A DNA stretch of 64,000 nt from Lunularia cruciata (lineage: Eukaryota; Streptophyta; Marchantiopsida; Lunulariales; Lunulariaceae): positions 57,885,493 to 57,949,492 of the forward strand of contig OX419759.1 of the NCBI GenBank assembly GCA_948567375.1. Reading direction: 5' to 3'. The translations under genes were made by a program, and so were the position numbers. The stretch's first letter is position 1; every line of letters begins with the position of its first letter. This document shows positions 34,779-48,195 of the stretch, one piece after another. The notes beneath the pieces are model-generated. The model was given only the letters and a program-made list of their open reading frames with translations. It had not been told where the DNA came from and did no database searches.

Positions 34779-35135
34779 TGAGATGGAGAAAGAACAGGTT
34801 GACTTGGACTTGGACATCCTAGGTGTCATTGCCATGACTGAGGGTTATAAGGTCCAGTTACATAATCAGGCACAAGAGTTAGCCTTTGCTATAGAGAGGT
34901 GCAAGAGTGCACATGTTTAGGTAGAGGTGAGTGCGAGTAGTCTAGCTTAGGTGAGGGCTCGTGTGGCTTATCTTGGACTCAGACTATGCAGTATTGCTTG
35001 CCAGTCCCATACCCGTAGTGAGATATAGACCCAGACCAGTGCCACCCCTATGATAGATGCCACCCATGTGTTACCTCATAGTGTGGAGACTCAAGGGACT
35101 CAGACTGAATATAGAGATAAGCTTTGTCTATCATG
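34779..35135 (+). pseudogene. Unrecognised decayed ORF after the Gypsy element
   Basis: Starting at an ATG near 34782, one frame reads MEKEQVDLDLDILGVIAMTE and continues past TAG stops at about 34918 and 34948 to a stop near 35135. The coding character (acidic, helical) and TAG-type breaks match the decay style of the neighbouring element. Family not recognised. Confidence 0.3.
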
Positions 35136-35139
35136 AGAG

Positions 35140-37440
35140 TATATTCCATGTATTCTCTTCCTAGGCTTCCTACAAAAGAAGATTATTGTTGTGGATGTTA
35201 CTTGTCTAGCATCATTATGGGTTCATGGTAGCACCAATTTCCATGCATGGGAGAGCTAGACGACTAGATATGGTTGGTATCCTCACAAAAAATCAAGGCT
35301 TGTAGGGTGGGTTGCACATCCTAATGTTTTTCACTTTATCTAGTACTGTTTGCTACACTTTGAGGTTATCTTGTGGATAGATCTTACTTCGGATGGAGTG
35401 GAGTGGTTTCTATTGAGCATGTAGTAGTGGTTGGAACTCCCAGAGGGAGTTCACACTAGGTCTCTATAATACTACGAGGATAGGAGACCTGAAGAGAAAC
35501 ACACAATTTCACACTCAAACCTCCGATGCCCCAAAGGAGCACCTTCTCTCTATAATATAGACAAAGATGATCTCCTCCAAGGAAGCTCCACCATAGGATT
35601 AGGCACATAGATAGGTGACATGTCAGCAAGCTCCACCCTTGGATTAATTGCTTGGATGGATGACATGTCAGTCATGGTCCTATCCGGTTGGTCAAACAAG
35701 CTTTGATCGGATGGAGTCTTTTAAGGAATCTTCTTGTAGAAAAATCATAAGCACATGGGTGAGGTACCGTTGGAAAGTTTTTGGCGAGACAAATGAAGGG
35801 GGGAAGGCCATCCTTTCCTCCATTTGGGGGGGAGGGTGGGAGTTTTGCACATTTTTTAGGCCTAATTCATCCATTTAGGCCTTCAAAATTACCTTCAAAG
35901 ATTTTAGGCATATTTTGGTTCCTACTCTATTAGTAGAAGTCCCCTTTTAGTGATACCTCTTTCTGATCTATTTAGTCCATCATGTGTAACATCCTTCCAG
36001 ATGTTACCAAACCAATTCTCACCTTCAAATCATATGTCTAGTTATTGGTTCTAAGGTTTTCAAGTCTATTTTGGTTTCTGCCCTATTAGTAGAAGTACTC
36101 TTTTGGTGATACTTCTATCTGATCTATTTTGACCATCATGTATAACATCATTCTAGATGTTACCAAACTGAATTTCACATCTAGATCATATGGCTAGCTC
36201 TTGGTATTACAGTCTCACCTCATGGCATGTTTGTGTTCTACAAATGTCTAGTGACATGATGAGTTTAGAGGACTTAGAGTTAGATCATATGAGCATCTCA
36301 CTTAAATAGGTTTACCTCCTCATGATGTTGATCCTGGATAGCTATTCATTCTCTTATTATAAGAGCCATCCACATGGTGTTATGCATCCTACCCACTTCC
36401 GTCCTTATAGAGTAGAAAGAGCATCATACACTTGGTCATTTGACCCTTTGACGAGTGCTTTGGACCGACTTGTCCATGATGAGAGGCCTATTGTTAGTTG
36501 GGCAGAAGAGGAGTGGACATCCAATAGACTAAGTTCTTATAGTAGTGACCCATATTCTCTTCTTGCTAGCATTATCAGGCACCGAGACTTGGATGAGAGC
36601 GAGCAGCCCTTTGGTGGTCATTGAGTCCATTTAGGATTCAATATCATGTATACCATCATGGACTTGAGGACGTAGTAGCAACACTTAGACACCATGTTGC
36701 ATCTCCCTCATCTTCTTCACCTCCTTCTCCTCTAGCATAGTTACATGTTTTAGTGGCTCCACATGTATATACATCTTATGTGCATTTAAAAAATTTGTAC
36801 ATATCTTATGTACTACTAGTTTTCTCAAAATTTTATCACTTGTTCTCAATTTCTCCTTGTCAAACTCTCATATCTATTTTCATGTCTTGTGATCACTTGT
36901 GCCTTGCATCAAACCGGACATCACTTGGCGCCTACACGCGCCACCCACAAACAATGAGCGCCATCACGCATCCCTTTTAACCAAACGGTCAACCTCATCG
37001 GACCCTAGAAACATTATGCATCATCCAATGGCACTTAGCGCTTATGCATACCATCAATATGCATTACTCAACACTATACATACCATCGGGCATTGCTCAA
37101 AACCCAACTGGTGCCACTCCCTTCGGTGCAAACTTTAGGGTATGACATTGTGCGGCATTGGGAGTCAATGGGCAGTATTAGGTATCAATAGGCATAACAT
37201 CAAGTGCCGACAAGCAATAGCTTTTCCATAGTGATAATAAAGAGTCTTAATCAAGTTTCTTAAACTCATCTTTATTAAAAACATACTCATGTTGCATTGT
37301 GGTATGTTATTTGCTATCACTAGAGTATGATGAATTTGGAGTAAGATCTGCATGTTGAACTTGAGTTAGCACTTTGAAATATTAGCTTATTTCCTCATGA
37401 GATTTTCTTGCTTATAGGAGACTCATTTTGATTTCATGAG
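35140..37440. other. Repeat-derived sequence without a supported gene
   Basis: Contains a 156-bp tandem duplication (35900-36211), an unrecognised open frame at 36322-36624 (aromatic- and Ser-rich, no motif I know), and at 36890-37140 GCGCC/CATCA-rich repeats similar in style to those near 21.0-22.5 kb. Confidence 0.4.
35900..36211. repeat. Tandem duplication, two copies of a 156-bp unit
   Basis: TATTTTGGTTCCTACTC at 35911 is matched by TATTTTGGTTTCTGCCC at 36067, and the following CTATTAGTAGAAGT and TCTGATCTATTT blocks keep the same offset. Confidence 0.8.
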
Positions 37441-37450
37441 TGTGCTTTGA

Positions 37451-38656
37451 CTATAAATTTTTCTCCTTGGATTTTTGTTTGTCTGCCCTAGCTTTCCTTT
37501 TATCTACACTCAATTTTATCTCAATTTCAATTTTCATCTTCTTTGTCTCTAATCTACCATGCTTGGTTCCATTTTCATCAATGTTTTCTCTCTTTTCCTC
37601 ATTTTTGTCTTCTAGATTTTCTTGCTTATAGGTGGCTTCTAGTTCAACTAGTTGTAACCTATCTTTGGATTCTATAGTATATGCCTTCAACATGGTGATT
37701 TTTGCTAAATCCTAAGACAATGACATACTAGGTGATATCTAAGATATCTTACTTGCTGATATTCCACCTTTTCTACTCTTTGGGTCACATTCTCCTTCTT
37801 GGCCAAGGAAAGCACACTCAAACCCATCCCCTTTAGAAGTTAAAGGAGGTGGTGTAATGAAAGGTGAGTCCTCTACTAGTGCAACATATGGTGACTCATC
37901 CTCAGGTGATCAGATTCCATTGTCCATGTAAACACTAGGTATACTTTCCACCCCTTGGGTGTTTGGGACAAACTGGGGGCACAAGTCCGGGAGCACCACC
38001 TCTAGGGGAGATGTGAATTGAGAGCCTTCTTCCTCTACACCTTCATGGACCTCTTCCATGCCAACCTCACTCAAATTGGGATTTAAATCTCCCACACTTA
38101 CCATAGCAGGTGGACTAATGTTTGCTTGGTTCTTGAACATGGCTTTAATTCTAGCAAAATGTGTGCACATACCATTCAATTTATCTTCTATAGTTCTCCA
38201 TCCTTTTCCATATTCCTTCTCTATGAGACCTTCTCCCATAGACTTGTTCTTAAGCTCTTGAGTTTCTTTGTATTGTTTCATGTACCTCAACCATTTCTTG
38301 TAAAGCCAGTCATCTTTCATAAAAGTAGGAAATCCTTGCCCCTCCTGGATAAAAAATGTAGTCATGAAACTAAAAGCCATTGACTTTTGAATGTGTTTTT
38401 TGCAATTCCCACCGTGAATCTATGCAAAATGCTCGAGGTCCTCCAAATAATCCAAGATTTGGCCATAATGGTGCATGACCATGTGAAACCATTCATCCTC
38501 TTTGGTTTTGTTGTGCATGGTTGAAGCCATCCTCAACAGTTCTCCAAGTTTCCCTAATGGTTGTTCATGTTGTGAATCCAAAGGAGAGTCTATAGGTTTT
38601 GGATCAGCATCCAAAAGTGAGCCTCATGCACTACAACAAGGTACTTGATCTCCCAT
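37451..38656 (-). pseudogene. Coiled-coil, Trp-rich ORF with five in-frame stops (transposon-like)
   Basis: From an ATG at 38656 one minus-strand frame runs to 37451 without any frameshift but with stops (TGA and TAG types) near 38623, 38418, 37908, 37761 and 37734. The N-terminal half has WFHMVMHHYGQILDYLEDL and LYKKWLRYMKQYKE. The middle has GKGWRTIEDKLNGMCTHF, reminiscent of Myb/SANT-like partner proteins of Harbinger transposons. An acidic linker follows, and the C-terminus is a Lys/Glu coiled coil. The Myb/SANT link is tentative. The stops are all one transition away from CGA or CAG codons. Confidence 0.45.
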
Positions 38657-38659
38657 TGC

Positions 38660-40980
38660 TGAATTTTTGTTGCCCTTTTGGAGTAAAATTCCTTGACCCC
38701 CAATCAATTTCTTGGTTGCTGAGGGGCGGCGCGGATCATTTTCCATAACTTACACTAATCTATGGAAATGAACTACCACACAAATGCAAAACTACTAAAC
38801 CACCGTTTAGTTGATTGACAGAGGCAGCATTTGTACTCGGGATGGTGAATTTGAGTTGAGAATTAGATAGTTGAGAGCGCGCATTTTGGATCCACCAAAA
38901 ATTTCATAAATCCCACTCCAAGACCAACTCACCCAACCATGTGGCCATCCTTTCAAGAAACCACATCCCCTCTTTGGACAATCATTTACTGGATACACCA
39001 AAAAATTCATAAATCCCATTCCAAGCCCAACTCACTGGACCATGTGGCCATCCTCTCAAGAAACCACTTCCCCCCACAATCATTTATTTGAATAGGGATT
39101 CCTAAACCTATCCTGCCTAGTGCTTGATTCTTGTAAATGAACACAACTTGGACGAAGTATCCTATAACTGAATTTACATAGCAATCATTATTACCATCTC
39201 ATCCCGCTACAGAGTTCATTAAAAATAATTACAAATTCTTTTATTTATCCCGGAAACATCAGTCAAATCTATTTATGAAACCCCCTAATGTCTAATCGGT
39301 TATTGCGATTCGTCGACCAACAAGGGAATGTTCATCAAGCGCTCTACAAATTCCCGAGAGTTTAGATAGCTCCTCTTACAGAACTCTATTTCCAAGTTTT
39401 GACAACTTCAGTGCGGTAACCCATGACACCAGAACTATGTTAACGAGGAAGTAACGTCACCGGAGTGAGGATGTACTGCAGTAGCTTACAGGCTTTCGTC
39501 GTTATCCACGCCAGCTGGTGCCGCAATCTGCCTGATGCCAAGTGATCTGCAGTCCGCAATCTGTGAAAAGAAGAAACACCGCCACGTGGGCCGGAGGGGG
39601 GTACCACTACAGAGAACAAGAATAAGATAATCCAGGGACATTGGCCGACGCCGTGTGTGCTTCTTCTTCATGTGCTGGAATATCGGTCTAACCTCACTCA
39701 GGTCGGTGCGTTCTAAGTTAATAATTGCATTTACAGACCAGATTAACCTTATTTAGAATCCTTTCTCCCAATGTTCGTATGCTGTTGCGAGATCGGTGGG
39801 GAAGATAAAATTCTTACTGGTTTGACACAGATACTGATAAGCGTAAAGCATATCCAATCAATCTCCAAATGTGTCAATTTTTAAGAAAGGAGGAGCGTCA
39901 TTTAACATTTCAATTCATTGTTAATATCATGGAATCAGATTGATCAAGTCGATAATCACACAAGGATTTGAAGGAGAGGACCAAGTACGAGTAAGCAAAG
40001 TTTTCAGTTTATCTGATTACTTTGTCGATAACATTTTGCGTTCGGATCGAGATGAAAAGGCTCGTGCTAGGTCCATCGACCTGGAATTCATGCGATGCGT
40101 CGCGATGTATGTTACAGCAAAACCCTCCAAATTCCACCAAACAATGTGGGGCCTTAGTATTCGAGAAAACGATGGACCGTTGAAGGTCCAAAACTGGGCC
40201 CAACATCGTCTCCTCCTGCCAGAAAGAAGTGGCATTCAAACATCATCATATTGATCCCAGAAACAAAGCCAATATGACCGCTAAAATCCAAGCATCACGC
40301 GCCTTGTATTCTTCATGCCAAAATCCCAAATCCAGAATCTATTACAGGCCACACCGTATAGTCAAGCAACCCTGTTTAAATATTCCAAAATGGCCAGTTG
40401 AGAAGAAAGGCACTCTACAAGACATTTTTGAACAATTGTTGTATCATTTCATTTTCAAGTTTCTTCTGAATGAAGCAGCTAAAATCTACAAGCTTAGGTC
40501 AATTTTCAATGTACCAAGAATATCTAGCAAACAAATTTGCGGAATTCTAAATAAACACGATTGAACTTGATGATAGGTTCTCCTACTCCAGAGTCTATGC
40601 TTTCAAACCAAACTTGAGACTGGAACGTACCCACTGAGTGCTCGGTATTCAGTGCGTACGACAAGGTCATGGCATAGGAGCGAAGCACCAAATAGATTGT
40701 GTGGCGCATCTCCTGTCTCCTCGGAACAAGCTCTCCCTCGGGATATGGTATAGTATAAGCACGCATATATTCCATCGAACATTCGACTATTTTTTCCTCT
40801 TGAGACAAAATCTTTCGTCCACAGATCTCGTTCGGAGGTTCACCTCGAACAACGTGTGAAGTTCTGCAACAAAGTACCCGACTTGCGAATAACTTAGAAC
40901 ACAGGACTTTGAATTGCTTCCCGTAATGAACAACCTATGAGCTGCCATGCAAGTTAGTTAATTCACTCTAGAGTTGAAGT
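38660..40980. other. Intergenic, no supported gene
   Basis: Includes a roughly 105-bp imperfect duplication (TTCATAAATCCCACTCCAAG at about 38906 and a near copy at about 39007). Short frames such as 39940-40254 carry no recognisable motif. Confidence 0.4.
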
Positions 40981-41185
40981 AGGCGACCGCGTAGGAAAAC
41001 CGAAGGATGGGAAGACCCCATCAAGCCGTACAAGGGAGAGACAAAAAGGGTAACATGGCGCTAAGCCCCAATACTCTAGAGGGGCGACCGTGAGAGATAA
41101 CACGAAGGATGGCCGGAATAAGAAATAGGGGTAAAATGCGGGTAAGCCCCAATAGTACCGGTGAGAGGAATCTGCTCTACGGCAC
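40981..41185 (-). mobile_element. Two LINE 3' tails in tandem
   Basis: Copies of the LINE tail lie end to end at about 40981-41078 and 41079-41185. Both have a GCGACCG start, a GAAGGATGG core, and a TAAGCCCCAATA segment; the second is followed by ATCTGCTCTACGGCACCTAA. No coding part is attached. Confidence 0.65.
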
Positions 41186-41199
41186 CTAAAATATCTGAC

Positions 41200-43690
41200 A
41201 TCAAGTAAAATGGACTACCGAAAATTCACTTAATTCACTTGCCTTGTGAGAACTTTCTATTACGTGCATTCCCTTGAAGTCTGCACAAGCAACTCGTTTC
41301 TCTATCTTTCCTGGTCTGGATTGCAAATGATTATCATTTACGATCCAGACTCCACCTTGAGATGTTGTGACTTCGTTTAGCAATGGAGATTATGTAGAGT
41401 TTAAGTCACGTAGTGAATGGAAACTATTGTGAGGAGACACAGAAAATATTCCTGAAAAATATATCTGGATCCAGATGAAAAGAAGCTTAGGCAATGTTTG
41501 TAGCTAAAATATTAGAAACTCTTCATCCTCGTATTCAAGGAAGGAGGATGGTTTCAACAATGTGCGATTAGCGAGATTAGAAGACAGTGAGAAGAGGAAG
41601 TCTATACCAAACTTGGAGTATTGTGAACAAGGAAAGGGAGATAGAATAGCTATTCAAAAGTGAGAAGCTTGGTTTGAAACTTCAACCCTACGCTATATTG
41701 ACATAATAATGTTAGTAACTATATAACTAAAAGTAAGCCTTAAATATGGGACGGTGGCTGTAGTTACAAAACTCCATATAAATTTGTGGTTTGGGAAGAA
41801 CAACAAACAAGAAATAGTAAAATGAATGATCAATAAGTCATAATTATCCTTCACGTATCGAGAGAGGGCATCAATATATTCTGATGCCAACACTTGAGAT
41901 ATTATTACGATTTTAAGGTGATTTAATTAAACAGTTCTAGGAGCAGATTCTCGCATGAAAATAACGTAATTCTGTCATTTTTTAATTCATGCGTCTAAAT
42001 ATAAAAATGACATAATTATACATATAGCTGAACTGGAATCGAACATACGTCAAACTAAGTTTAGCAAACGCTCTTTAGATAGAAAAAAACTCTAGACTAA
42101 GTTGTTCTTAATGGAAAAATATTCTGTTTGAAGTTCTATTCGAAATTCTATTCAAATGAGTTCCAGATTAGATTCTCTCTTCTTCTTTACCGTTTTCGCC
42201 AACTTTTTGTCTAGATTTTTCATGCTAACAATATAAAACAACTCAATTAGAGTACAAAACATGTACTTAAATTTCTAACACTGTTAAGAAAAGTTTTAAA
42301 CAATGAAAATCTTTGTAAAAACTGTAATTTTGCATAAAGATATATGCATTCTTATATTCCTACACAAGAAGGTTGTAGGGATGGTCTAAAATTGATCCAT
42401 ACACTATTGGATTTATAATATGTACAAAGTTGTATTATCCTACCAAATATGAATAACTAATCAGCGTGACTCACAATCTTGAATTCTTTTTTACCTGTAA
42501 TTTTCTACATAAAATATTATTATCATTCATAATAGTATAAAACCTTAATGTATGCTATGTAGTATTCTTAATGTATTCATGTGTTCTGCGTGGTCACCTT
42601 TTTCCACTAATATATGCTACTTAGTGTTCTTGAAAGAAGACTTACATAAGCTTAAAAAGGTTATAACCAGCAGATTATAAAATATAGTTTTATAAAATAA
42701 TTAATAATAAATCTATTTTCATATATAAATAGATAGTTTCAGAGTAGAAATAATATAATTTAATAAAATAAAATTAAAAAAATATCTAACAAAATCAATG
42801 TTGATTCTATAAATTATATGTTAAATTTTTGAAAAACTATATATAATATTTAATATAACTAGTATTTATGTTTGATTTAGGAAGTAGAAGAACAATCCTG
42901 AGAAAAAATTTCTCAGCATTTAATAAGTCCACAGGATACAAAGTATGGCATCATTATATGAATTAATGTATTAGGTCCTCTAATGATCAACATAATCATA
43001 TACAATATATCAACAATATGGTATAAATTTTGAATATATATCATTACATCAAAAAATTTAAAATTTTGTATGAGTATATTTTTAAGAAATATGAGGAAAT
43101 AAATTTAATTAATAGAACTTATACAAAATAAAATAAATATGTGTCCGTAAAAATTGAAGTTTTACCCATTTCACCTATTTTGTGGCTTCCTTGTCCAGTT
43201 TGACGAGATCTTCCTATTCTTCATGGGTTCTATGCAGTTGTCTATTCCATGTACGGACGAGACCTTCTCCATTTTCCTTGTCCGGTTTGATGAGATCTTG
43301 CCACTATTCATGTGTTCTATGCGGTTATCGTTCCCTGTACACAGATATAAATAGTAATAATTTAATATATTATATTTAATTAAAAGTTAAATAATACTTT
43401 TGAAATTATTTAAATAATATATTTTTTAATATATGAAAATTTAGAAAAACATTTACTTTAAACAAAAAGATCAACACCTTCAGCACCCCAAGCTGGCACT
43501 ACAGGTTGTACTTTTCCTGTAATAAAACTAAATATAATAATAAAAATATAATAATAAAAATTATTATTTTATAAAATTATATATATATTAATAAATTTGT
43601 ATAAATCAAAGAGAGATTAAGAAAACAACCAAAATTTACACAATTGTAAAATATAAAATATAAAGAAAAATGTGACTACAAATAACACAT
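41200..43690. other. AT-rich intergenic tract
   Basis: From about 41700, and most extremely 42600-43680, the sequence is dominated by A and T with long runs such as TATATAATATTTAATATAAC. No gene is supported. LINE tail fragments are embedded at 43180-43340. Confidence 0.6.
43180..43340 (+). mobile_element. LINE 3' tail fragments in tandem
   Basis: Two successive variants of the tail on the plus strand: CTTGTCCAGTTTGACGAGATC...TTCTATGCAG, then CTTGTCCGGTTTGATGAGATC...TTCTATGCGG. They are more diverged than the copies at 200 and 18.7 kb. A further scrap, CCATCCTTCATTTCTCCTACGCAGTCGCC, split over 43708-43736, lies nearby. Confidence 0.5.
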
Positions 43691-44469
43691 GAAAATAACA
43701 CATTCCCATCCTTCATTTCTCCTACGCAGTCGCCTCTCGCCCAAATAACACATGAAAGATAGGAGACTCCATCAAACCGTACGAAAAGAAACGAAACCTA
43801 AAGTATCGTATGCTTTCCCCAGAGTTGTAGAAGTGGGCCAAACGTGGCACTAATTTGGGTGAACATCTATAATATGGGCTTAATCCGGCCCCGCCAGCAC
43901 GGAATCCCATGCTTTGATCCCTCCTCTTCTCGAGACTGTCCACACGTCTCTCTCGTCTCTTTGGGATTCTCGCTTTGTTGCTGTTTTCTCGTGTCACAGC
44001 TTCACTCTCCCCAACACCCATCGATTGCTCACATTCTTTGAATGTCTCTCAGTACAGACGATGTAAAGAAGAAGTAGATAGGGGAAACAAGAGAGAAAGA
44101 GAGAAGGAATCTTAGATACAGATACGATACATAATTTGTTTTCGGGTAGGGTGGGAGGGACATAGGAATAGCAGGGTAAATTTGGTTAGGAAAGACGGGA
44201 AATTGGTTCGAATTCGTGACTGCAGAGTACCGAAGGAAAGGAGGTACGAGGAAGAAGGTATTGGATAAATCGATTAGGTAGTAGTAGGAACAACGTTTGA
44301 TTGGTTGGATCTGCGAAGAAGGAAAGGAAAGCGAATTCGGTCCGAAGGGAAGACAGGAAAGGGGGGAAGATAAATTTGAGAGCGGAAAAAGGAAGAAACA
44401 GTGGAGGAGGAACAGATTTCACGAGGGGGAGGAGCAGTACCGGAGTTCCGTGGTGTGTCTTTGGGGAAT

Positions 44470-47400
44470 ATGTCTGGTTTAACCTTGGATCTACGCCCCG
44501 GCTCTGGTCTGGGAACGTTTGTACTAGGTGAGTGCAGTGGCTGGCTTTGTGTGTTGAAATTGGTGAGAATGTGATATGATCAATGTTAATTGTTCTGGAG
44601 TGAATTCGAAAGTGGCTATCAGCTGACCTAGGATTGATGAATATGTCAGGAATGCCTGTCTGCGAGGCCCTAGCACATGTGGAGCAACATCGCTCGGTCT
44701 TTGAAGTAGTGCAGATCAAGTACAATGATGAGGTGCGTGCATTTCACGCCATTCAGCGTTGCAAGCAACATCGTTTGCGATGAATTTTGGACGGAAGAAT
44801 TTGTGGTCCCTGATATGAATCGATAGTCCTTCGTAAGATATGAAGACCTTTTTTAAAGGACCTTGAAATTCCCCGCAATCCATCCGAGTATCTTGCTTCG
44901 TCAAGCCGAATTTTACTTGGAGACCAGCTGCAATAGCTCATGTGATTTCTCTGCAATTGAATTTATCGCAATTTTGACCATGCCGCGACATCCCGCGAAC
45001 ACCTAAGCCCTGAATTTACGGTGTCATTCCTGCTATTTAAATTTTTTCTTGGAATTTTTCTATACAGGAACCATTGCGTTATGATCTTGTAATAAGCTTT
45101 CCTGAGCACGGATTTCATCTGCGCTTTGAACCGCGGTCACAGGTAAATTTCTAGGCCTGGCCCCATCTGGACGTTTTCACCATTTAGTTTGTTCTGATTG
45201 CGAACCAATCGCTACAGGATACTTTTTGAAGATAAGCGAACCCTAACATTCAAGTGAAAGAGGATTTTCAGCATACATGAGCAATGGGTACTTGAGCAGT
45301 TACTACCTCGGATGTATATCATTCCTCTTCGTAATATGTGGAAACGTTCGTTCCTTGATGGGCGTATCATCTCAGTCTAGCTTTAGCTTCGTATAGGTGA
45401 GTGATTCAAACGTTTTGTTATCCTTGTATATGTGCAGAGGTTACGTCTCATAGAAGTTTTTGACGTACAACGCTTGCAAATGCGCTATGCGACATCATCG
45501 ATTGGGTGAGGGCTTGCCACGTTGATATGGGACTATCATTCTCTTTTGCTCTTGCCTTCACTAGGACATCAAGGTCACTAACTGGAACGTGCCGATTCTG
45601 CGTTTACGATGAAACGTCATGTGTGATGCATATTTAAGTTTGTTTCTTGGATAATTTGACAGGGGTCCAAGCATTGCAGCCACTTTTGTAGCTGTCTATG
45701 CCCTTTTTGGGCCAACCTTTCCAGGCGTGTATGACAGACAGCGTTCAATCTACTCTCTCTTTTATCCGGTCTGCCGACTGACTCCTCGGTCGTTTTTCCA
45801 GTAAATGCTTTCACAGGAGAGCTAGTTGTTGCAAGGCTGTCACTTTGTTCTTAGGGTGCCCATTTCAGGTTCAACTTGTGTAGAAAATGCCAACGTTTAC
45901 AACCTCTACCCTAAACGAATATTTGCACCTGGCAGGGTTTATCGTTCTCGTTCCCAATTCCTTCTCAGTACTCAGAATACTGCCAACATCGCCAAGGTAC
46001 TTCATCTGGGTTCAAGGCTCTGTTTAACCTTTTGAAATTCTTGTTCTGGCCATATCACTTGAGGGTGTGCCGAAAATTTAACAAATACATTTGTCATAAA
46101 CAGCGGAGCTACCGTTGGAGTTCCCAGATGGCACAACGCCAGTGATGTCTCGAGTTTGTATCTTTGACAGCTCGGTTGGAGGTGTTGGAGTTGGAGGGCA
46201 GCTAAAGAAGGCCGTGCTTCCCCAGCTGGCCTCAGGAAGCTCTTACATGGAAGAAGTGCACGCAAAGGTGAGTATAAAATAGGGAGATATCTCATGCACA
46301 AAGTTCAAAATGCGACTTTACTATATCCGTCGTTGCTATAACTCTGACTGGGACGGACTCTGTGTTCTCCAGCTCGATAACTTGAGCTTATCTCATCATG
46401 GTGTATGCCTCGGACGACTTCTCTCGAACGCACACGCACACGCACGCCTTCTGTCCGCTTTAGACTTTAAACCTCAAGTTCAATGTGACCGGTCAATTCA
46501 CTACAATATTTCCCATATGCTAACAAGTTTTTCGGTTGCAGCTAGCGGAAGAGCTATCTTTTACTGGTGGACGACGATTACCGTTCGGAGCATCACCACA
46601 GGTATATACCACAACCTGCCTGGTTTTTTGCCACGTCAAACAAATAGTTTTACATAGTCTCTGCAGATCTTGGTTAAGAAGGTTGTTGTAAGCAATAGGT
46701 CGTAAGTTGTATTTCACAACCACTTAATTGTAACTTAGCTGTAATTTACTGGTATTCTTTTGTTTCAGGATGTTTGGGCCATACTTGGTCGACCAGATGG
46801 GATACATCGAAAGCAGGTGAGTTAATTCCAGTGGCAATGAGGAACGGGGAAGAGTGTGCCCGAGGGTATCCCTCTGATACGAATTTGACTTCGACATTTG
46901 CATCACTTAGCAAAATCACTGCGTACATCAAGTCGGCGTGCACTAAAATTTCGGGGAAGATGTAGTTTAGGGTTTAGCGTTAGTTCCCACTAACTTTGGG
47001 GTGATCGCTGACTGCACTTTGATGCAGGTTGATCCGATGGTGATTCATTCTGCCTCTGATCCAAGACCTAGAACAGCACTATGTGGAGACTACTTCTACA
47101 ATTATTTCACTCGTGGTCTTGATATTCTATTTGACGGCCAGGTAACCATCCTACTGCGAATACTACTCTAACAGCTCTGTCAGGTCAGAGACTAATGGAA
47201 TTCGCTTATACCTGAAATGAAGTTGTGGGGTGGGACGTGCTATCAATGGAACAAGTGCTAGGAATTACTTCTGCTGGACTCCTTCTTCCTGCTTCTTTTC
47301 CCTAACAGCGAGAATTGTTTAGAAATCAAACCAAAACACTGCTGCTCTTCAAGTAGGTAACTCCACGAACTTATTCCTTTTCATATCTTTCAGAATCATC

Positions 47401-48195
47401 GGATCAAGAAATTTGTTCTACACACAAACTTCCCTGGCCATACGGACTTCAATTGCTACATCAAGTGCAACTTCTTCATACACTGCCCACGTGGTAAGAG
47501 TTCCTGCCTTCACTCGGTAATCATGAGAATGTTACTCATAGCCCTGATAATTTTTCATATCTGCGTTAATGATTCTTACATTAAGAAGAGTTCACCGATT
47601 ACAATTTCTTTGCTTTCGCAGAAGATGACTCGATTGACGACGCGAGCTCGGTATCTAATGGTGATGCTACTCATCGGTATATAACTGCCACCACCAGGTG
47701 GCCGGAGGTACAGGTAAAAATCTCAGTGCGGGTCTACCCTTGATATTTACACGAGAAACTCTCTCAGTGGTGGTTCATGGATATAATTCACGGTTGTTGG
47801 AATCTGTTGAGGGACTACTGATGTGGTTCTCGAGTCATGTTTGGCAGGAGATACTCGGAGATGGTGGTCGAGCAGCCATCCAAACTCAGGGTTCTGTGAG
47901 CAACCCATTTGGGCCAACTTATGTCTATGGGTACAGAGACATTGCCCTTGAGGTAAAGCACCGCCCTCCAGATCCTCTATTGCACGCGTCTTCCGCGTTC
48001 TGAGCCCAGGTCTATTGCATTGCTCTAGTGCACTTTGGGCTGCATGAGCTTAAAAGAAACAAAGTAAATTAATTCAGTGGATAGCTCGTCTGGTAATTTA
48101 TCGCGTGATTCTCACCAACGCTTTTTCTGTTTGTTCAGGTCATGAAGAACGGGCACATAGCAACGGTCACTCTCTTTCAGACCAATTTTAGATAG
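44470..48195 (+). CDS. PHAF1: PHAF1 / UPF0183 family protein
   Basis: Fourteen exons: 44470-44527, 44650-44732, 45068-45142, 45438-45505, 45663-45768, 45826-45868, 46104-46267, 46542-46601, 46769-46816, 47028-47141, 47394-47493, 47622-47713, 47848-47952 and 48139-48195, giving 390 residues. The ATG at 44470 starts a short leader followed by [19 protein letters not shown], the family N-terminus. Other landmarks are [78 protein letters not shown] and [14 protein letters not shown]. The human relative (C16orf70, phagophore assembly factor 1) is linked to autophagosome sites. Plants have a single-copy homologue of uncertain role. Exon 6 is only 43 nt and its acceptor is the least certain junction. 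The gene ends with TAG, showing that TAG is a normal stop in this genome. Confidence 0.9.
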
